From NCBI RefSeq assembly GCF_017876405.1, contig NZ_JAGINW010000001.1, positions 2,369,203 to 2,433,202 of the forward strand: DNA of 64,000 nucleotides, written 5' to 3'. The DNA is from Kibdelosporangium banguiense (GTDB lineage Bacteria; Actinomycetota; Actinomycetes; Mycobacteriales; Pseudonocardiaceae). Numbering within the stretch: position 1 is the first letter of the stretch; the number at the start of each line of letters is the position of its first letter. A model generated the notes under the pieces. The model searched no databases. It saw nothing but the letters and a program-made list of their open reading frames with translations, and was not told the origin of the DNA. A program made the translations under genes and the position numbers. Of the stretch, positions 44,611 to 53,861 are shown one piece after another.

Positions 44611-45534
44611 TCAGTCGCAAAGTTGCATGCGCCACGTCTCGTTGTGCTGACCTGTGGGGAAGGCCGGGTGTTGATCGGATCCGACCATTGTGAATCCCCG
44701 ATCGGCATATATCCGGCGGGCAACCGTGAGGGCGCTGTTTGTCCAAAGTTCAATTGTTTTGTAGCCGGTGGACTTGGCGAACCGCAAGCACTCGTCGACC
44801 AATCGGCCACCCAGGCCTATGCCGCGCGCACTTGGTTCGACCAACAGCAGTCGCAACTTCGCGGTCATGTCGTCGACGCGGACGCAGAAGATGCTGCCCA
44901 TCCGTTCGCCGTCGATTTCCGCGATCCACGCGGCTTCGCTTGTGGCGTCATGGTTGTCTGCGTAGTCCGCGACGATCCGTGCGACGAGCGCTTCGTAGTT
45001 CGCGCCCCAGCCGTATTCCTGCGCGTAGATCGCACAGTGCCGTTCGATGACCCAGCCGTAGTCGCCTGGCCTGGGCGGCCGCAGTACAACTGTGCGGTCG
45101 CGAGGTTCGGCGCTCAGGCGGTGTTGGATCACGGTCATCGCGTCGACGAGTTCGCTCTGGTCCTTCTCGCTGAGGTTGTCGAGCATCTCGTGGACCTGCG
45201 CGTTGGACCGTTCGTTCAGCAGCGCCATGGTCTTCCGGCCTGAGTCGGTCAGCCCGGCCCACTGCCTGCGGCCGTCGGTCGTGGACTTGCCGCGGCTGAT
45301 CAGGCCGTCGCCCTCGAACCGGGTCAGCATCCGCGACAGGTAGCCCGCGTCGAGGTTCAGGTCCTTGCGCAACGCCGTGACCTCGGTGTTCTCCTGCTGA
45401 CTGAGCTCGAACAGGACCCGGGTCTCGGTCAGCGTGTACGGCGTCTGGTGGAGCCCTTCGTCCAGCACACCCAGGACTTTTGTGTAGAAGCGGTTGAACT
45501 GCCGAACCGCCTGAATCCGCCCGCCAGGAACCAT
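44611..45534 (-). CDS. MarR regulator fused to GNAT acetyltransferase
   Basis: 307 residues. Residues 1-145 form a MarR winged helix (TLTETRVLFELSQQENTEVTALRKDLNLDAGYLSRML with wing ISRGKSTTDGRRQ). Residues 150-307 form a GNAT domain with acetyl-CoA motif A (LLLVEPSARGIGLGGRLVDECL) and YADRGF. This fusion is a known bifunctional family. GAGGG lies just before ATG 45534. A palindrome in its promoter suggests autoregulation. Substrate of the acetyltransferase is unknown. Confidence 0.9.
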   Translation of the reverse strand: MVPGGRIQAVRQFNRFYTKVLGVLDEGLHQTPYTLTETRVLFELSQQENTEVTALRKDLNLDAGYLSRMLTRFEGDGLISRGKSTTDGRRQWAGLTDSGRKTMALLNERSNAQVHEMLDNLSEKDQSELVDAMTVIQHRLSAEPRDRTVVLRPPRPGDYGWVIERHCAIYAQEYGWGANYEALVARIVADYADNHDATSEAAWIAEIDGERMGSIFCVRVDDMTAKLRLLLVEPSARGIGLGGRLVDECLRFAKSTGYKTIELWTNSALTVARRIYADRGFTMVGSDQHPAFPTGQHNETWRMQLCD

Positions 45535-45555
45535 TTGACCCTCGCAACCAATCCG

Positions 45556-45568
45556 TTGACTGAGTCAA
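45556..45568. promoter_or_regulatory. MarR operator candidate
   Basis: TTGAC-tga-GTCAA, perfect arms, 22 nt before the MarR-GNAT start; another TTTGAC half-site lies at the start codon. Both fit autoregulation by the fused MarR domain. Confidence 0.5.
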
Positions 45569-45580
45569 ATGTATCCGTGA

Positions 45581-46477
45581 TCAACCCCCGAGCACCAGAG
45601 CCGCCGCTCCGACCAGCCCCGCCCGCCCCGCCAACTCGGCAGGCACCACCCTGATGTCACTCACATAGGACAGCTGCGCGTACTCCTCGAGCGCCCGCCG
45701 AACCGGATCGAACAGCAACTCTCCGGCCTGAGCGACACCCCCGCCGATGACGGCAAGATCCAGATCGCACAACGCGGCGGTGGCGGCAATCGCCAACCCA
45801 ACCGCGTGGCCCGCGCGCTCAAACGCCGCGCCAGCCACATCGTCGCCAGCCAGTGCTGCGGCGGCGAGATGCGAAGCGTCTGCGTTGTCCGGCGCCCGCC
45901 ACCCGCTTCGGCGTGCCCACCGCACAAGATGCGGCCCACCTGCCACGGTCTCCACGCACCCGCGTGCGCCACAACTACAAGGAAGACCGTCTGGCTCAAC
46001 GACTATGTGCCCGATATGACCAGCATTCCCGGTCCGTCCACCGTAAGGGCGGCCGTGCAGAACGAGTCCTCCGCCAACACCAGTCGAAACAACAAGCCCA
46101 ACCAGGAACTCGGCGCCACGACCAGCGCCCATCCAGTGTTCGCCGAGGGCCATACAGACCCCGTCCCCACCAAGCTGAACAGGAACCCCAAAGCTCTCAT
46201 GAAGCCGCCGAGCCAGCGGAAACTCGGCCCAGCACGGCACATTGATCGGACTGACCGTGCCGTTCGTCGAGTTCACCGGCCCTGCACAGGCGACACCGAC
46301 TCCGTGGACGTCGTGACCTTCGAGCGCTTCGTTTGCAGCTTCGAGGACCGCCGCATAGGCATGATCAAGATCATGAAGAGGAGTCGGGCGCGTCACGTGG
46401 CTGAGCACCTCGCCGTGGTCGTCGATGACGCCTGCAGCGATCTTGGTGCCGCCGATGTCGATCGCCAGCGCGGTCAT
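45581..46477 (-). CDS. ROK-family sugar kinase (glucokinase-like)
   Basis: 298 residues. ATP motif DIGGTK (7-12), GVACAGPVN, the metal motif CSCGARGCVETV of ROK kinases, and STGVGGG. No N-terminal HTH, so it is a kinase rather than a ROK repressor. Phosphorylates glucose or an N-acetylhexosamine (not resolvable). ATG 46477 is preferred over GTG 46483. A strong hairpin (46521-46563) lies upstream. Confidence 0.9.
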   Translation of the reverse strand: MTALAIDIGGTKIAAGVIDDHGEVLSHVTRPTPLHDLDHAYAAVLEAANEALEGHDVHGVGVACAGPVNSTNGTVSPINVPCWAEFPLARRLHESFGVPVQLGGDGVCMALGEHWMGAGRGAEFLVGLVVSTGVGGGLVLHGRPYGGRTGNAGHIGHIVVEPDGLPCSCGARGCVETVAGGPHLVRWARRSGWRAPDNADASHLAAAALAGDDVAGAAFERAGHAVGLAIAATAALCDLDLAVIGGGVAQAGELLFDPVRRALEEYAQLSYVSDIRVVPAELAGRAGLVGAAALVLGG

Positions 46478-46520
46478 ACCCACGCGCTCACCCTAATGAG
46501 CGACCCCGGATAGTGAGAAA

Positions 46521-46563
46521 CCCCAAGACGCTGCCAGGTCGGGGGTCCGCCAGCGTCTTGGGG
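46521..46563. terminator. hairpin between the small gene and ROK kinase
   Basis: CCCCAAGACGCTG - 17 nt - CAGCGTCTTGGGG, a perfect 13-bp stem. It lies downstream of the small gene at 46696-46842 (minus strand) and upstream of the ROK gene, so it most likely terminates the small gene. Confidence 0.65.
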
Positions 46564-46695
46564 TCACTAGACACATCGCCAGGCTGAGCCAAGTCGTTAC
46601 TCAGTTTCCGGATGTGTTCCACGTCACTCTTTCGAGTGAACTTTTGAAACTTTGTGTTGATAGCCGGTCACCCTTGGTGGTGCCGACCCGCGAAG

Positions 46696-46842
46696 TCAGC
46701 GGAGGTTGGCGTTCTGCTGCTGCGCGATGATGATCAACTCGTGCCGCATCGCCGGCGTGGCCGCGTTCTCGATCGCACGGTTGACTGCCCGCCGGGTACG
46801 AGCCTCGGCGCGGCGGGCACGAATCTTGGCGGTGATGTTCAT
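46696..46842 (-). CDS. small basic helical protein
   Basis: 48 codons beginning MNITAKIRARRAEARTRR, Arg/Ala-rich with an amphipathic C-terminal helix (MRHELIIIAQQQNANLR). Codon third positions are GC-rich as in real genes, GAGGGG lies 11 nt upstream, and a terminator follows. The basic N-terminus suggests nucleic-acid or membrane contact (inference). Not recognised as a named family. Confidence 0.6.
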   Translation of the reverse strand: MNITAKIRARRAEARTRRAVNRAIENAATPAMRHELIIIAQQQNANLR

Positions 46843-47039
46843 CAGGTACTGCACCCCTCGGGTTGTCTCGCGGTTGGTATGTACCTATTATGCGCGCCCG
46901 CATGCGAGAATGCACCCGATTATCCGGTGACGTCCGCCACCAGCCGATGATTCGTCGGTCAACAGGCGAGCTTGCCGGACATGTCGTCTTATCTTGGTGT
47001 CTACCTGAAGTTCTAGATACGGCTAGAGGGCGCCAGAGT

Positions 47040-48236
47040 TCACTCCTCGCGGCCGAGCAGGAACCGGCCGAAGTGCGGCACGGTGAACGCGATCCGGCCA
47101 CGCTCGGCGGAGTACACCAGGCCCTTCTTGATCAAGCTGTCCCGCGCGGGCGACAGCGACGACGGCTTGCGGCCCAGCGAAACGGCGATATCCGCCGTGC
47201 TCACGCCCTCGTCCCGGCCTTCGGTCAGCTCGGCGATCCCCCGCAGGTACTCCCGTTCGGCGGGCGTGGCCCGTTCGTAACGCGAGCCGAAGAACCCCAC
47301 GGCCAGTTCCGCCTCGGCTTCCGGCGCGGCGACCGCGACATCTTCATCGGTGATCGGGTCGCTCGGCGCTGCATCCCATGCAGCCTTGCCGTATGCCTGG
47401 ATGAAGTACGGGTAACCGCCGGAGGCCTCGAACAAGGCGGCCAACGCGTCGGACGTGATGTCCGCGTCCTCGCGCGTGATCGGCGCGAGAATCGCCTGGT
47501 GAGCGTCCTGCGCAGACAAACGGTCAATGTGTACGTACCGGAACAGCCGCTCTGAGTAGGACTTGCTCGCCGACAAGACGGCCGGCAGATGTGGCAGGCC
47601 AGCACCCACCACCACGAGCGGCGCCTGGTTCTGTGATAGCTCATGGCACGCCGCGCACAACGCCGAGACGTCGTCGGGCAACAGATCCTGCATCTCGTCG
47701 ATCAACAGCGCCACGCCGGTGCCGACGTCCTGCGCCAGTTCGGCGACATCGGTGAACAGCTCGACCAGGTCGATCTCGATGTCGCCCGAGTCGGCCCTGC
47801 CCTGAGCCGCGGGCACGTCGATCCCCGGCTGCCACCGTTCGCGCAACTTGGCGCCCTCGGGCGCGGCTCGGAGCGCAAACGCTTTCAGCACGCTGAGCAC
47901 GGACTCGACTCGCTCTGGCGCACGGTGTCGTACAGCCAGATCGCGAACCGCACGATGTAGCGCGGCGGACAGCGGCCGTCGCAAATCGGCGTCCGGCCGC
48001 GCTTCGACCTTGCCCGCGCCCCAGCCGCGCTTGATCGCCATCGACCGCAGTTCGCCAAGCAGCACGGTTTTACCGACGCCACGCAGGCCAGTCAGCACGA
48101 GACTGCGTTCCGGACGCCCACGCGCGACCCGCTCCAGGACGACCTCGAAAGCGGCGACTTCCTTATCCCGACCGGCGAGCTCGGGCGGGCGCTGGCCCGC
48201 GCCCGGGGCGAACGGGTTGCGTACCGGGTCCATCAT
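47040..48236 (-). CDS. AAA+ ATPase with C-terminal winged helix (Cdc6/Orc-like architecture)
   Basis: 398 residues. Walker A GLRGVGKT, Walker B LLIDEMQD, sensor-like VVVGAGLP, then a helical lid and a C-terminal wHTH (GVSTADIAVSLGRKPSSLSPARDSLIKKGLV). This is the plan of the ATPase family often annotated as ATP-binding protein near Orc1/Cdc6 and STAND-type ATPases. It stands alone, with no visible partner effector. Start ATG 48236 or 48233, without a ribosome site, so translation may be leaderless. Confidence 0.85.
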   Translation of the reverse strand: MMDPVRNPFAPGAGQRPPELAGRDKEVAAFEVVLERVARGRPERSLVLTGLRGVGKTVLLGELRSMAIKRGWGAGKVEARPDADLRRPLSAALHRAVRDLAVRHRAPERVESVLSVLKAFALRAAPEGAKLRERWQPGIDVPAAQGRADSGDIEIDLVELFTDVAELAQDVGTGVALLIDEMQDLLPDDVSALCAACHELSQNQAPLVVVGAGLPHLPAVLSASKSYSERLFRYVHIDRLSAQDAHQAILAPITREDADITSDALAALFEASGGYPYFIQAYGKAAWDAAPSDPITDEDVAVAAPEAEAELAVGFFGSRYERATPAEREYLRGIAELTEGRDEGVSTADIAVSLGRKPSSLSPARDSLIKKGLVYSAERGRIAFTVPHFGRFLLGREE

Positions 48237-48354
48237 CGGAAGGTATCGGGCTATCTAGTACCGATCCGATATTCCGGCATACATCCCTAAGGCGTGTCGG
48301 CGATCGCGTTTTATCCAGCTGTCTAGCATCGACGCTATAGACCTGTAGATCCCG

Positions 48355-49635
48355 CTACTTCTCCACGATCGCCGTGACACCCTGGCCGCCTGCAGCGCAG
48401 ATGGAGATCAGTCCACGGCCGGAACCGCGCTCGTTGAGCAGCTTCGCCAGGGTCGCGACGATCCGGCCGCCGGTCGCTGCGAACGGATGCCCGGCCGCGA
48501 GCGACGAGCCGTTGACGTTGAGCTTGCTCCGGTCGATCGAGCCGGGCGGATCGTCCAGGCCGAGCCTTTCCTTGGCGAACGCCGGGTCCTCCCACGCTTT
48601 GAGCGTGGCCAGCACCTGGGAGGCGAACGCCTCGTGGATCTCGTAGAAGTCGAAGTCCTGCAACGAAATCCCGGCTCGCGCGAGCATCCGCGGCACCGCG
48701 TACGCCGGCGCCATCAACATTCCCTCGCCGCCGTGCACGTAGTCGACGGCCGCGGTCTCGGAGAACGTCAGATATGCCAGCACAGGCAGTCGGCGCTGCT
48801 TGGCCCATTGATCAGTCGCCAGCAACACAGTCGAAGCGCCGTCGGTCAGGGGCGTCGAGTTGCCCGCGGTCATGGTGCCGTTGTCGCCGCCGAAAGCCGG
48901 CTTCAGCTTCGCCAGCTTCTCGGCCGTGGAGTCCGCGCGCAGGTTCTGGTCACGCGACAGCCCCAGATAAGGCGTCACGAGGTCGTCGAAGAAGCCGCGG
49001 TCGTACGCGGCCGCGAGGTTCTGGTGGCTTGCCGCGGCGAGAGCGTCCTGGTCGGCACGCTCGATTCCCCACTCCTTGGCGCTGATCGCCGCGTGCTCGC
49101 CCATCGACAAACCGGTCCGCGGCTCGGAGTTACGCGGGATGTCCGGCACGATGTGGCCCGGCCGCAGCTTGGCGAGCAGCCGCAACCGGCCGCCGATGCT
49201 CTTGGTCCGGTTGAGCTGCAACAGGATCGCGCGCAGATCCTCGTGCACACCGATCGGGGCGTCGCTGGTCGTGTCCACGCCACCGGCGACGCCTGCCTCG
49301 ATCTGGCCGAGCGCGATCTTGTTGGCCACCTGGATGATGGCCTGCAGGCCGGTGCCGCATGCCTGCTGGATGTCGTACGCCGGCGTCTCCGGCGAGAGGC
49401 GGCTGCCGAGCACGGATTCCCGCGCCAGGTTGAAGTCACGGCTGTGTTTGAGCACTGCTCCCGCGGCGACTTCGCCGAGCCGTTCACCCTGCAGCGCGAA
49501 CCGGCTGACCAGCCCGTCGAGTGCGGCGGTGAACATGTCCTGGTTGGACGCGGTGGCGTAGGGACCGTTCGATCTGGCGAACGGGATCCGGTTTCCGCCG
49601 ATGATCGCGACACGCTTCTGGCCCCGAGGCGCCAT
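48355..49635 (-). CDS. fadA2: acetyl-CoA acetyltransferase (thiolase), FadA2-like
   Basis: 426 residues. Thiolase triad: Cys93 (QQACGTG), His in NVNGSSLAAGHPFAATGGR, Cys in CAAGGQG; also the EIHEAFA motif. In M. tuberculosis fadA2 (Rv0243) is divergent from fabG4-htdX exactly as here. It cleaves or condenses 3-oxoacyl-CoA. AGGAGG lies 5 nt before ATG 49635. The 78-nt intergenic region to fabG4 contains the paired palindromes that resemble the TetR-gene operator. Confidence 0.93.
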   Translation of the reverse strand: MAPRGQKRVAIIGGNRIPFARSNGPYATASNQDMFTAALDGLVSRFALQGERLGEVAAGAVLKHSRDFNLARESVLGSRLSPETPAYDIQQACGTGLQAIIQVANKIALGQIEAGVAGGVDTTSDAPIGVHEDLRAILLQLNRTKSIGGRLRLLAKLRPGHIVPDIPRNSEPRTGLSMGEHAAISAKEWGIERADQDALAAASHQNLAAAYDRGFFDDLVTPYLGLSRDQNLRADSTAEKLAKLKPAFGGDNGTMTAGNSTPLTDGASTVLLATDQWAKQRRLPVLAYLTFSETAAVDYVHGGEGMLMAPAYAVPRMLARAGISLQDFDFYEIHEAFASQVLATLKAWEDPAFAKERLGLDDPPGSIDRSKLNVNGSSLAAGHPFAATGGRIVATLAKLLNERGSGRGLISICAAGGQGVTAIVEK

Positions 49636-49672
49636 CTCGCCCTCCTGCGGTAGGTGGTACTGGCCATCCTAA

Positions 49673-49703
49673 CCTACTCGCAAGTAGTATTACCGCGAGT
49701 AGG
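49673..49703. promoter_or_regulatory. operator in the fadA2/fabG4 divergent promoter
   Basis: CCTACTCGC (49673-49681) and GCGAGTAGG (49695-49703) form a 9-bp inverted repeat. Nested in it, CTACTCGCAAGTAG (49674-49687) is itself a palindrome and matches TTACTCGTGAGTAG in front of the TetR gene near 54.7 kb at 11 of 14 positions. Confidence 0.65.
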
Positions 49704-49713
49704 GAGGCGCCCG

Positions 49714-51030
49714 ATGACCGATCGCTACCAGCGATTCAGCCGTTCCGGCCCGGGGAAGTTCCTGGTCAGCCGGCTCGGCCTGCCAGATCCGGCCCCACTT
49801 CGGCGATACTCGCCCGATCAGCCCCCGCTGCCCGGCCCGGCCGTTGTCGGCTCGGCCAAAGGTGGTCGTCTGGAAGAACAAATCCGCAAGATCCTCGACA
49901 GTGCGGGCATCGAGGTCCGCGACACCGAGGAGAAGCCGGGCGCCCTGGTGTTCGATGCGACCGGCATAGACAGCCCGGACCGCCTGCGCGAGCTCTACGA
50001 CTTCTTCCACCCGCGCGTCCGGAGCGTGGCCGCGTCTGGCCGGATCGTCGTTCTCGGTACCACACCGGACGGTTCGAAAGAGTCGATCGCCCAGCGTGCG
50101 CTCGAAGGCTTCACACGTTCGGTCGGTAAGGAACTCAAGCGTGGCGCCACTGTTCAGCTGGTCTACGTGGAGCCCGGCGCCGAGGACGGCATCGAGTCGA
50201 CGCTGCGCTTCCTGCTGTCGGGCAAGTCCGCTTACGTGGACGCGCAGGTCATCCGAATCGGCGCGGGAACCGTTACCCGCCCAGAGAACTGGCTGACCCC
50301 GCTCGCAGGCAAGACCGCACTGGTCACAGGCGGTTCACGTGGCATCGGTGCGTCCATCGCCGATGTGCTCGCCCGCGACGGCGCCCACGTTGTGGTGCTG
50401 GACATCCCGGCTCAGGGCGAAGATCTCTCCGCGGTGGCCAACCGGGTCGGCGGTTCGTCACTGCAGCTCGACATCACCGCGCCAGAGGCCCCGGCCCAGC
50501 TCGTCGACTACTTCCGCGCACGGCATGACGGTGTCGACATCGTCGTGCACAACGCGGGCATCACCAGGGACAAGACCCTGTCGAAGATGTCCGAGGCACA
50601 GTGGGACGCCGTGCTCTCGGTGAACCTGGCCAGCCAGCTGCGGATCAACGACGCACTGCTTGCGGGAACCCTGAACCACGGCGGCCGGATCATCGGCGTG
50701 TCCTCCATCGCCGGAATCGCCGGCAACGTCGGCCAGACCAACTACGGCGCCAGCAAAGCCGGCGTGATCGGGATGGTCAACGCGTACGCCCCCTTGCTGA
50801 GTTCGGTGGGCGGCACGATCAACGCGGTCGCCCCAGGCTTCATCGAGACCAAGATGACCGCCGCCGTGCCGCTGTTCATCCGTGAGGCCGGCCGCCGGAT
50901 GAACAGCATGTCCCAAGGTGGCCTGCCCGTCGACGTCGCGGAAACCATTGCCTGGTACGCGAACCCCGCGTCCGGCGCGGTGAACGGCAACATCGTCCGC
51001 GTCTGTGGCCAGAGCCTGCTGGGAGCCTGA
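49714..51030 (+). CDS. fabG4: high-molecular-weight 3-oxoacyl-thioester reductase, FabG4-like
   Basis: 438 residues in two parts: an N-terminal Rossmann/flavodoxin-like domain (1-195) without catalytic residues, and a C-terminal FabG domain with TGGSRGIG (205-212), HNAG, Ser331, Tyr344 and Lys348. Mtb FabG4 (Rv0242c) has the same domain order. It reduces 3-oxoacyl-CoA or -ACP. ATG 49714 follows GGGAGG; htdX begins 2 nt after the stop. Confidence 0.93.
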   Translation: MTDRYQRFSRSGPGKFLVSRLGLPDPAPLRRYSPDQPPLPGPAVVGSAKGGRLEEQIRKILDSAGIEVRDTEEKPGALVFDATGIDSPDRLRELYDFFHPRVRSVAASGRIVVLGTTPDGSKESIAQRALEGFTRSVGKELKRGATVQLVYVEPGAEDGIESTLRFLLSGKSAYVDAQVIRIGAGTVTRPENWLTPLAGKTALVTGGSRGIGASIADVLARDGAHVVVLDIPAQGEDLSAVANRVGGSSLQLDITAPEAPAQLVDYFRARHDGVDIVVHNAGITRDKTLSKMSEAQWDAVLSVNLASQLRINDALLAGTLNHGGRIIGVSSIAGIAGNVGQTNYGASKAGVIGMVNAYAPLLSSVGGTINAVAPGFIETKMTAAVPLFIREAGRRMNSMSQGGLPVDVAETIAWYANPASGAVNGNIVRVCGQSLLGA

Positions 51031-51031
51031 C

Positions 51032-51883
51032 ATGCCGATCACGCACACCCGCGAACTCGACTCGACTCCAAACCTGACAATGCTGTTCGGCAAAGCCGTG
51101 CTGACCGGCTTCAGCAAACACGGCGACTCCCTGCCGTCCACTGTGTACAGCCGCGACGGAGTCGTCGTGGACCCAGCCCACCTCTCGGCCTACAACAAAG
51201 TCTGCGGCTTCCGCCTGACAGACGAACTGCCGATCACCTACCCCCATATCCTCAGCTTCCCCTTGCAGGTCAAGCTGATGACCGACGCCGACTTCCCCTT
51301 CCCTCTCGTCGGCTCAGTCCACCTCGCCAACCGCATCACCCAACTACAACCCCTGCGCGCCGACGCCCCCATAAGGCTGCGGGTCCACGTGGAAGACCTC
51401 CGCGCCCACCCCAAAGGCCACCAGTTCGACATGGTCACCGAAGCCTTCGTCGCCGGCAACCTCGTCTGGCAAAGCGTCAGCACCTACCTGCGCCGCAACG
51501 GCAGTTCAGGCAGTTCCAGCACCGGCCCCGAACTCATCACCCGCCAGCCCCGCGCCATCTGGCACATCCCCGACGACATAGGCAGAAGATATGCGGACGT
51601 CGCCGGAGACCGAAACCCAATCCACCTCCACCCCCTGACCGCCAAACTCTTCGGCTTCCCCCGCGCCATAGCCCACGGCATGTGGACAAAAGCCAGATGC
51701 CTCGCCGCCTTCGAAGGCCGCCTCCCCGAGGCCTACACGGTGGAGGTCCGCTTCAAAACCCCAGTCCTCCTCCCCTCCAAAGCCGCCTTCGCCACCACCC
51801 ACACCGCCGACACCTGGACCTTCGACCTCTTCAACGCCCGCACAACCAAACCCCACCTGACCGGCACAATCACCCCACCCTAA
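51032..51883 (+). CDS. htdX: MaoC-type 3-hydroxyacyl dehydratase, HtdX-like
   Basis: 283 residues, double hot-dog. The hydratase-2 motif is YADVAGDRNPIHLHP with Asp193 and His198; the N-terminal half is the degenerate hot-dog. With FabG4 and FadA2 it can run a CoA-dependent elongation or degradation cycle. Translationally close to fabG4 (2-nt gap; GGGAG within the fabG4 end). The 3' half has a marked C-rich codon style without change of frame. Confidence 0.92.
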   Translation: MPITHTRELDSTPNLTMLFGKAVLTGFSKHGDSLPSTVYSRDGVVVDPAHLSAYNKVCGFRLTDELPITYPHILSFPLQVKLMTDADFPFPLVGSVHLANRITQLQPLRADAPIRLRVHVEDLRAHPKGHQFDMVTEAFVAGNLVWQSVSTYLRRNGSSGSSSTGPELITRQPRAIWHIPDDIGRRYADVAGDRNPIHLHPLTAKLFGFPRAIAHGMWTKARCLAAFEGRLPEAYTVEVRFKTPVLLPSKAAFATTHTADTWTFDLFNARTTKPHLTGTITPP

Positions 51884-51908
51884 GCCCGCACCCCGCAATT
51901 CCGCCCCC

Positions 51909-51998
51909 GTGCGAACGGCCCACTCGCAAATCCAGTTATCCACAGGCAGCCCGCTCCACCCTTGTTGATCATGCTTCCCCGATAGAATGGAGCAGGGA
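51909..51998 (+). repeat. repeat element copy C, 5' part (intron 5' exon)
   Basis: A 23-nt word (51909-51931) identical to copy A, then DnaA-box-perfect TTATCCACA (51936-51944), then CGATAGAATGGAGCAGGGA (51980-51998) with -10-like TAGAAT. The group II intron interrupts it directly after CAGGGA; the rest resumes at 53925. Confidence 0.8.
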
Positions 51999-52601
51999 GT
52001 GTGCTACGAATACCTTGGCAGTCTCTTCTGTTGTCGGGTAATGCTGTGTTGATGATGGAGGTGGGCCCTCCGGCGCCGTCGGGCAGGAGACGGTGTCAAA
52101 CCGCCATGAGCTGCTGCGGTGAATGAGTCGTGGTGGTGAGCGTCATGGAAAAGCCGTGGCAATTGATCGCGGCAGGTGTGAGTCGGGAAGACGATCGTGC
52201 AGTGAACCATTAATGACGCGTCGTTACCATTATATGTGGCATCAGAACCGGGGCGGTCCCTGTGTCCCGGGATGAGTTGGGCGGGTGTCCTGTTGTCTTG
52301 GCCTAGCGGTGTCCGGCGTAGAGGTGGCGTGAGCCCGATTCAGGCATTGATACGGAATGTGGGAACTCCTCGTCTCGAAACAGACGATCCCGGGTTGTTC
52401 GAGGTCGGCGAGAGAGAGCGTCTCAAGCAGCGGACCTGTGAGAGATGGAGTATCGGTCGCGGGACAGGAGGGCGGACCGTCTCGTAGTAGTGATGAAGCT
52501 TCTGTAATGGGAGTGGAGCGAAGGGGGCGGATTGCTGCGATTCAGTCCAGAAATCAACCAGTCAATCTTGGGCTGGGAGGAGTGGTGAGGGTGGATCACT
52601 G
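51999..52601 (+). ncRNA. group II intron ribozyme, 5' half (domains I-III)
   Basis: About 600 nt before the maturase, no protein signal. It contains the 5' GUGYG terminus and EBS1 candidate; domain boundaries cannot be drawn reliably by eye. Confidence 0.6.
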
Positions 52602-53861
52602 GTGTCGGGAAAATCGTTTGAGATTGACAAGTGGCAGGTATGGGATGCGTTCCAGGTGGTGCGCGGGAACCGGGGTGCCGCTGGTGTGGATGGGGTCTCG
52701 GTTGAGGAGTTCGAGAAGGATCTGAAGAATAATCTGTACAAGATCTGGAATCGGATGTCCTCGGGGACGTATTTCCCGCCGGCGGTGCGGGCGGTGGAGA
52801 TTCCGAAGCCGCATGGTGGTGGGACAAGGATGCTGGGTGTTCCGACGGTGGCCGACCGGGTGGCGCAGACGGTCGCGGCGAAGGCGTTGGAGTTGGTGGT
52901 GGAACCGGTGTTTCACCAGGATTCCTATGGGTATCGACCGGGTCGCTCGCAGTTGGATGCGGTCGGGTTGTGCCGACGGCGGTGCTGGCGGTACGACTGG
53001 GTCATTGATCTGGATATCAAGGAGTTTTTCGGCACTGTGCCGCATCGGGAGATCGTTGTGGCGGTGGAGAAGCATGCTCCGGCGCGGTGGGTGTCGTTGT
53101 ATGTGCAACGGTGGCTGACCGCGCCCATCCGGCAGTCGGATGGTTCGACGGTCATTCCGGAGAAGGGGACGCCGCAAGGGTCGGCGATCTCGCCGGTGCT
53201 GGCGAATCTGTTCCTGCATTATGCGTTCGACACGTGGATTGCTCGGGAATTTCCGGGTGTGGTGTTCGAGCGGTACTGCGATGATGTGGTCGTGCATTGC
53301 CGTAGCGAGCAGCGGGCTCGTGAGGTGTTGACGGCGATCGTCACGCGGCTTGCCGGGTTCGGGCTGGAAGTGCATCCGGGCAAGACGAAAATCGTGTATT
53401 GCAAGGACGATAACCGTGGTGGGTCATCGATGCATGAGCGGTTCACGTTTCTGGGATATGATTTTCGGGCTCGGAGTGCGAAGAACGAGCATGGGCAGTT
53501 GTTCATGAATTTCCTTCCCGCGGTGAGTAAGGATGCGATGGTGGCGATGGGCAAGCAGGTGCGCTCGTGGCATCTAGGCCGTCGTGTCACCTTCATGTGG
53601 AAAGACCTCGCGCGGTGGATCAACCCCATTGTCGCGGGGTGGCTCAACTACTATGGGCGTTATCGCGCCTTCATGTTGAACCCGCTCCTGTATCGTATCA
53701 ATCAGCAGTTGGTGCGATGGCTGACACAGAAATATAAACGGTTCCGGCGTCGTCAACGGAAGGCGTGGAAGGCTCTGGCCGAGATCGCTCAGGCCTATCC
53801 CCGGCTCTTCTCTCATTGGCGCCACGTCACGCCCGATGGCAGAGCAATAAGAGCCGTGTAA
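52602..53861 (+). CDS. ltrA: group II intron reverse transcriptase / maturase
   Basis: 419 residues. RT blocks: GVDGVSVEEFEKDL, IPKPHGGGTRMLGVPTVADRV, QDSYGYRPGRSQLDAV, PQGSAISPVLANLF (191-204), catalytic YCDD (225-228), HPGKTKIVYC and TFLGYDFRARS, then a maturase X domain (IVAGWLNYYGRYR). No C-terminal HNH endonuclease, so insertion would rely on reverse splicing into single-stranded or nicked DNA. The stop codon lies inside domain V. It needs splicing with the intron RNA in which it is nested. GTG 52602 lacks a clear ribosome site. Confidence 0.95.
   Translation: MSGKSFEIDKWQVWDAFQVVRGNRGAAGVDGVSVEEFEKDLKNNLYKIWNRMSSGTYFPPAVRAVEIPKPHGGGTRMLGVPTVADRVAQTVAAKALELVVEPVFHQDSYGYRPGRSQLDAVGLCRRRCWRYDWVIDLDIKEFFGTVPHREIVVAVEKHAPARWVSLYVQRWLTAPIRQSDGSTVIPEKGTPQGSAISPVLANLFLHYAFDTWIAREFPGVVFERYCDDVVVHCRSEQRAREVLTAIVTRLAGFGLEVHPGKTKIVYCKDDNRGGSSMHERFTFLGYDFRARSAKNEHGQLFMNFLPAVSKDAMVAMGKQVRSWHLGRRVTFMWKDLARWINPIVAGWLNYYGRYRAFMLNPLLYRINQQLVRWLTQKYKRFRRRQRKAWKALAEIAQAYPRLFSHWRHVTPDGRAIRAV

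Noticed and set aside
51936..51944. Perfect DnaA box as a sign of oriC
   Set aside because: It is a single word inside the repeat element, with no dnaA/dnaN nearby.
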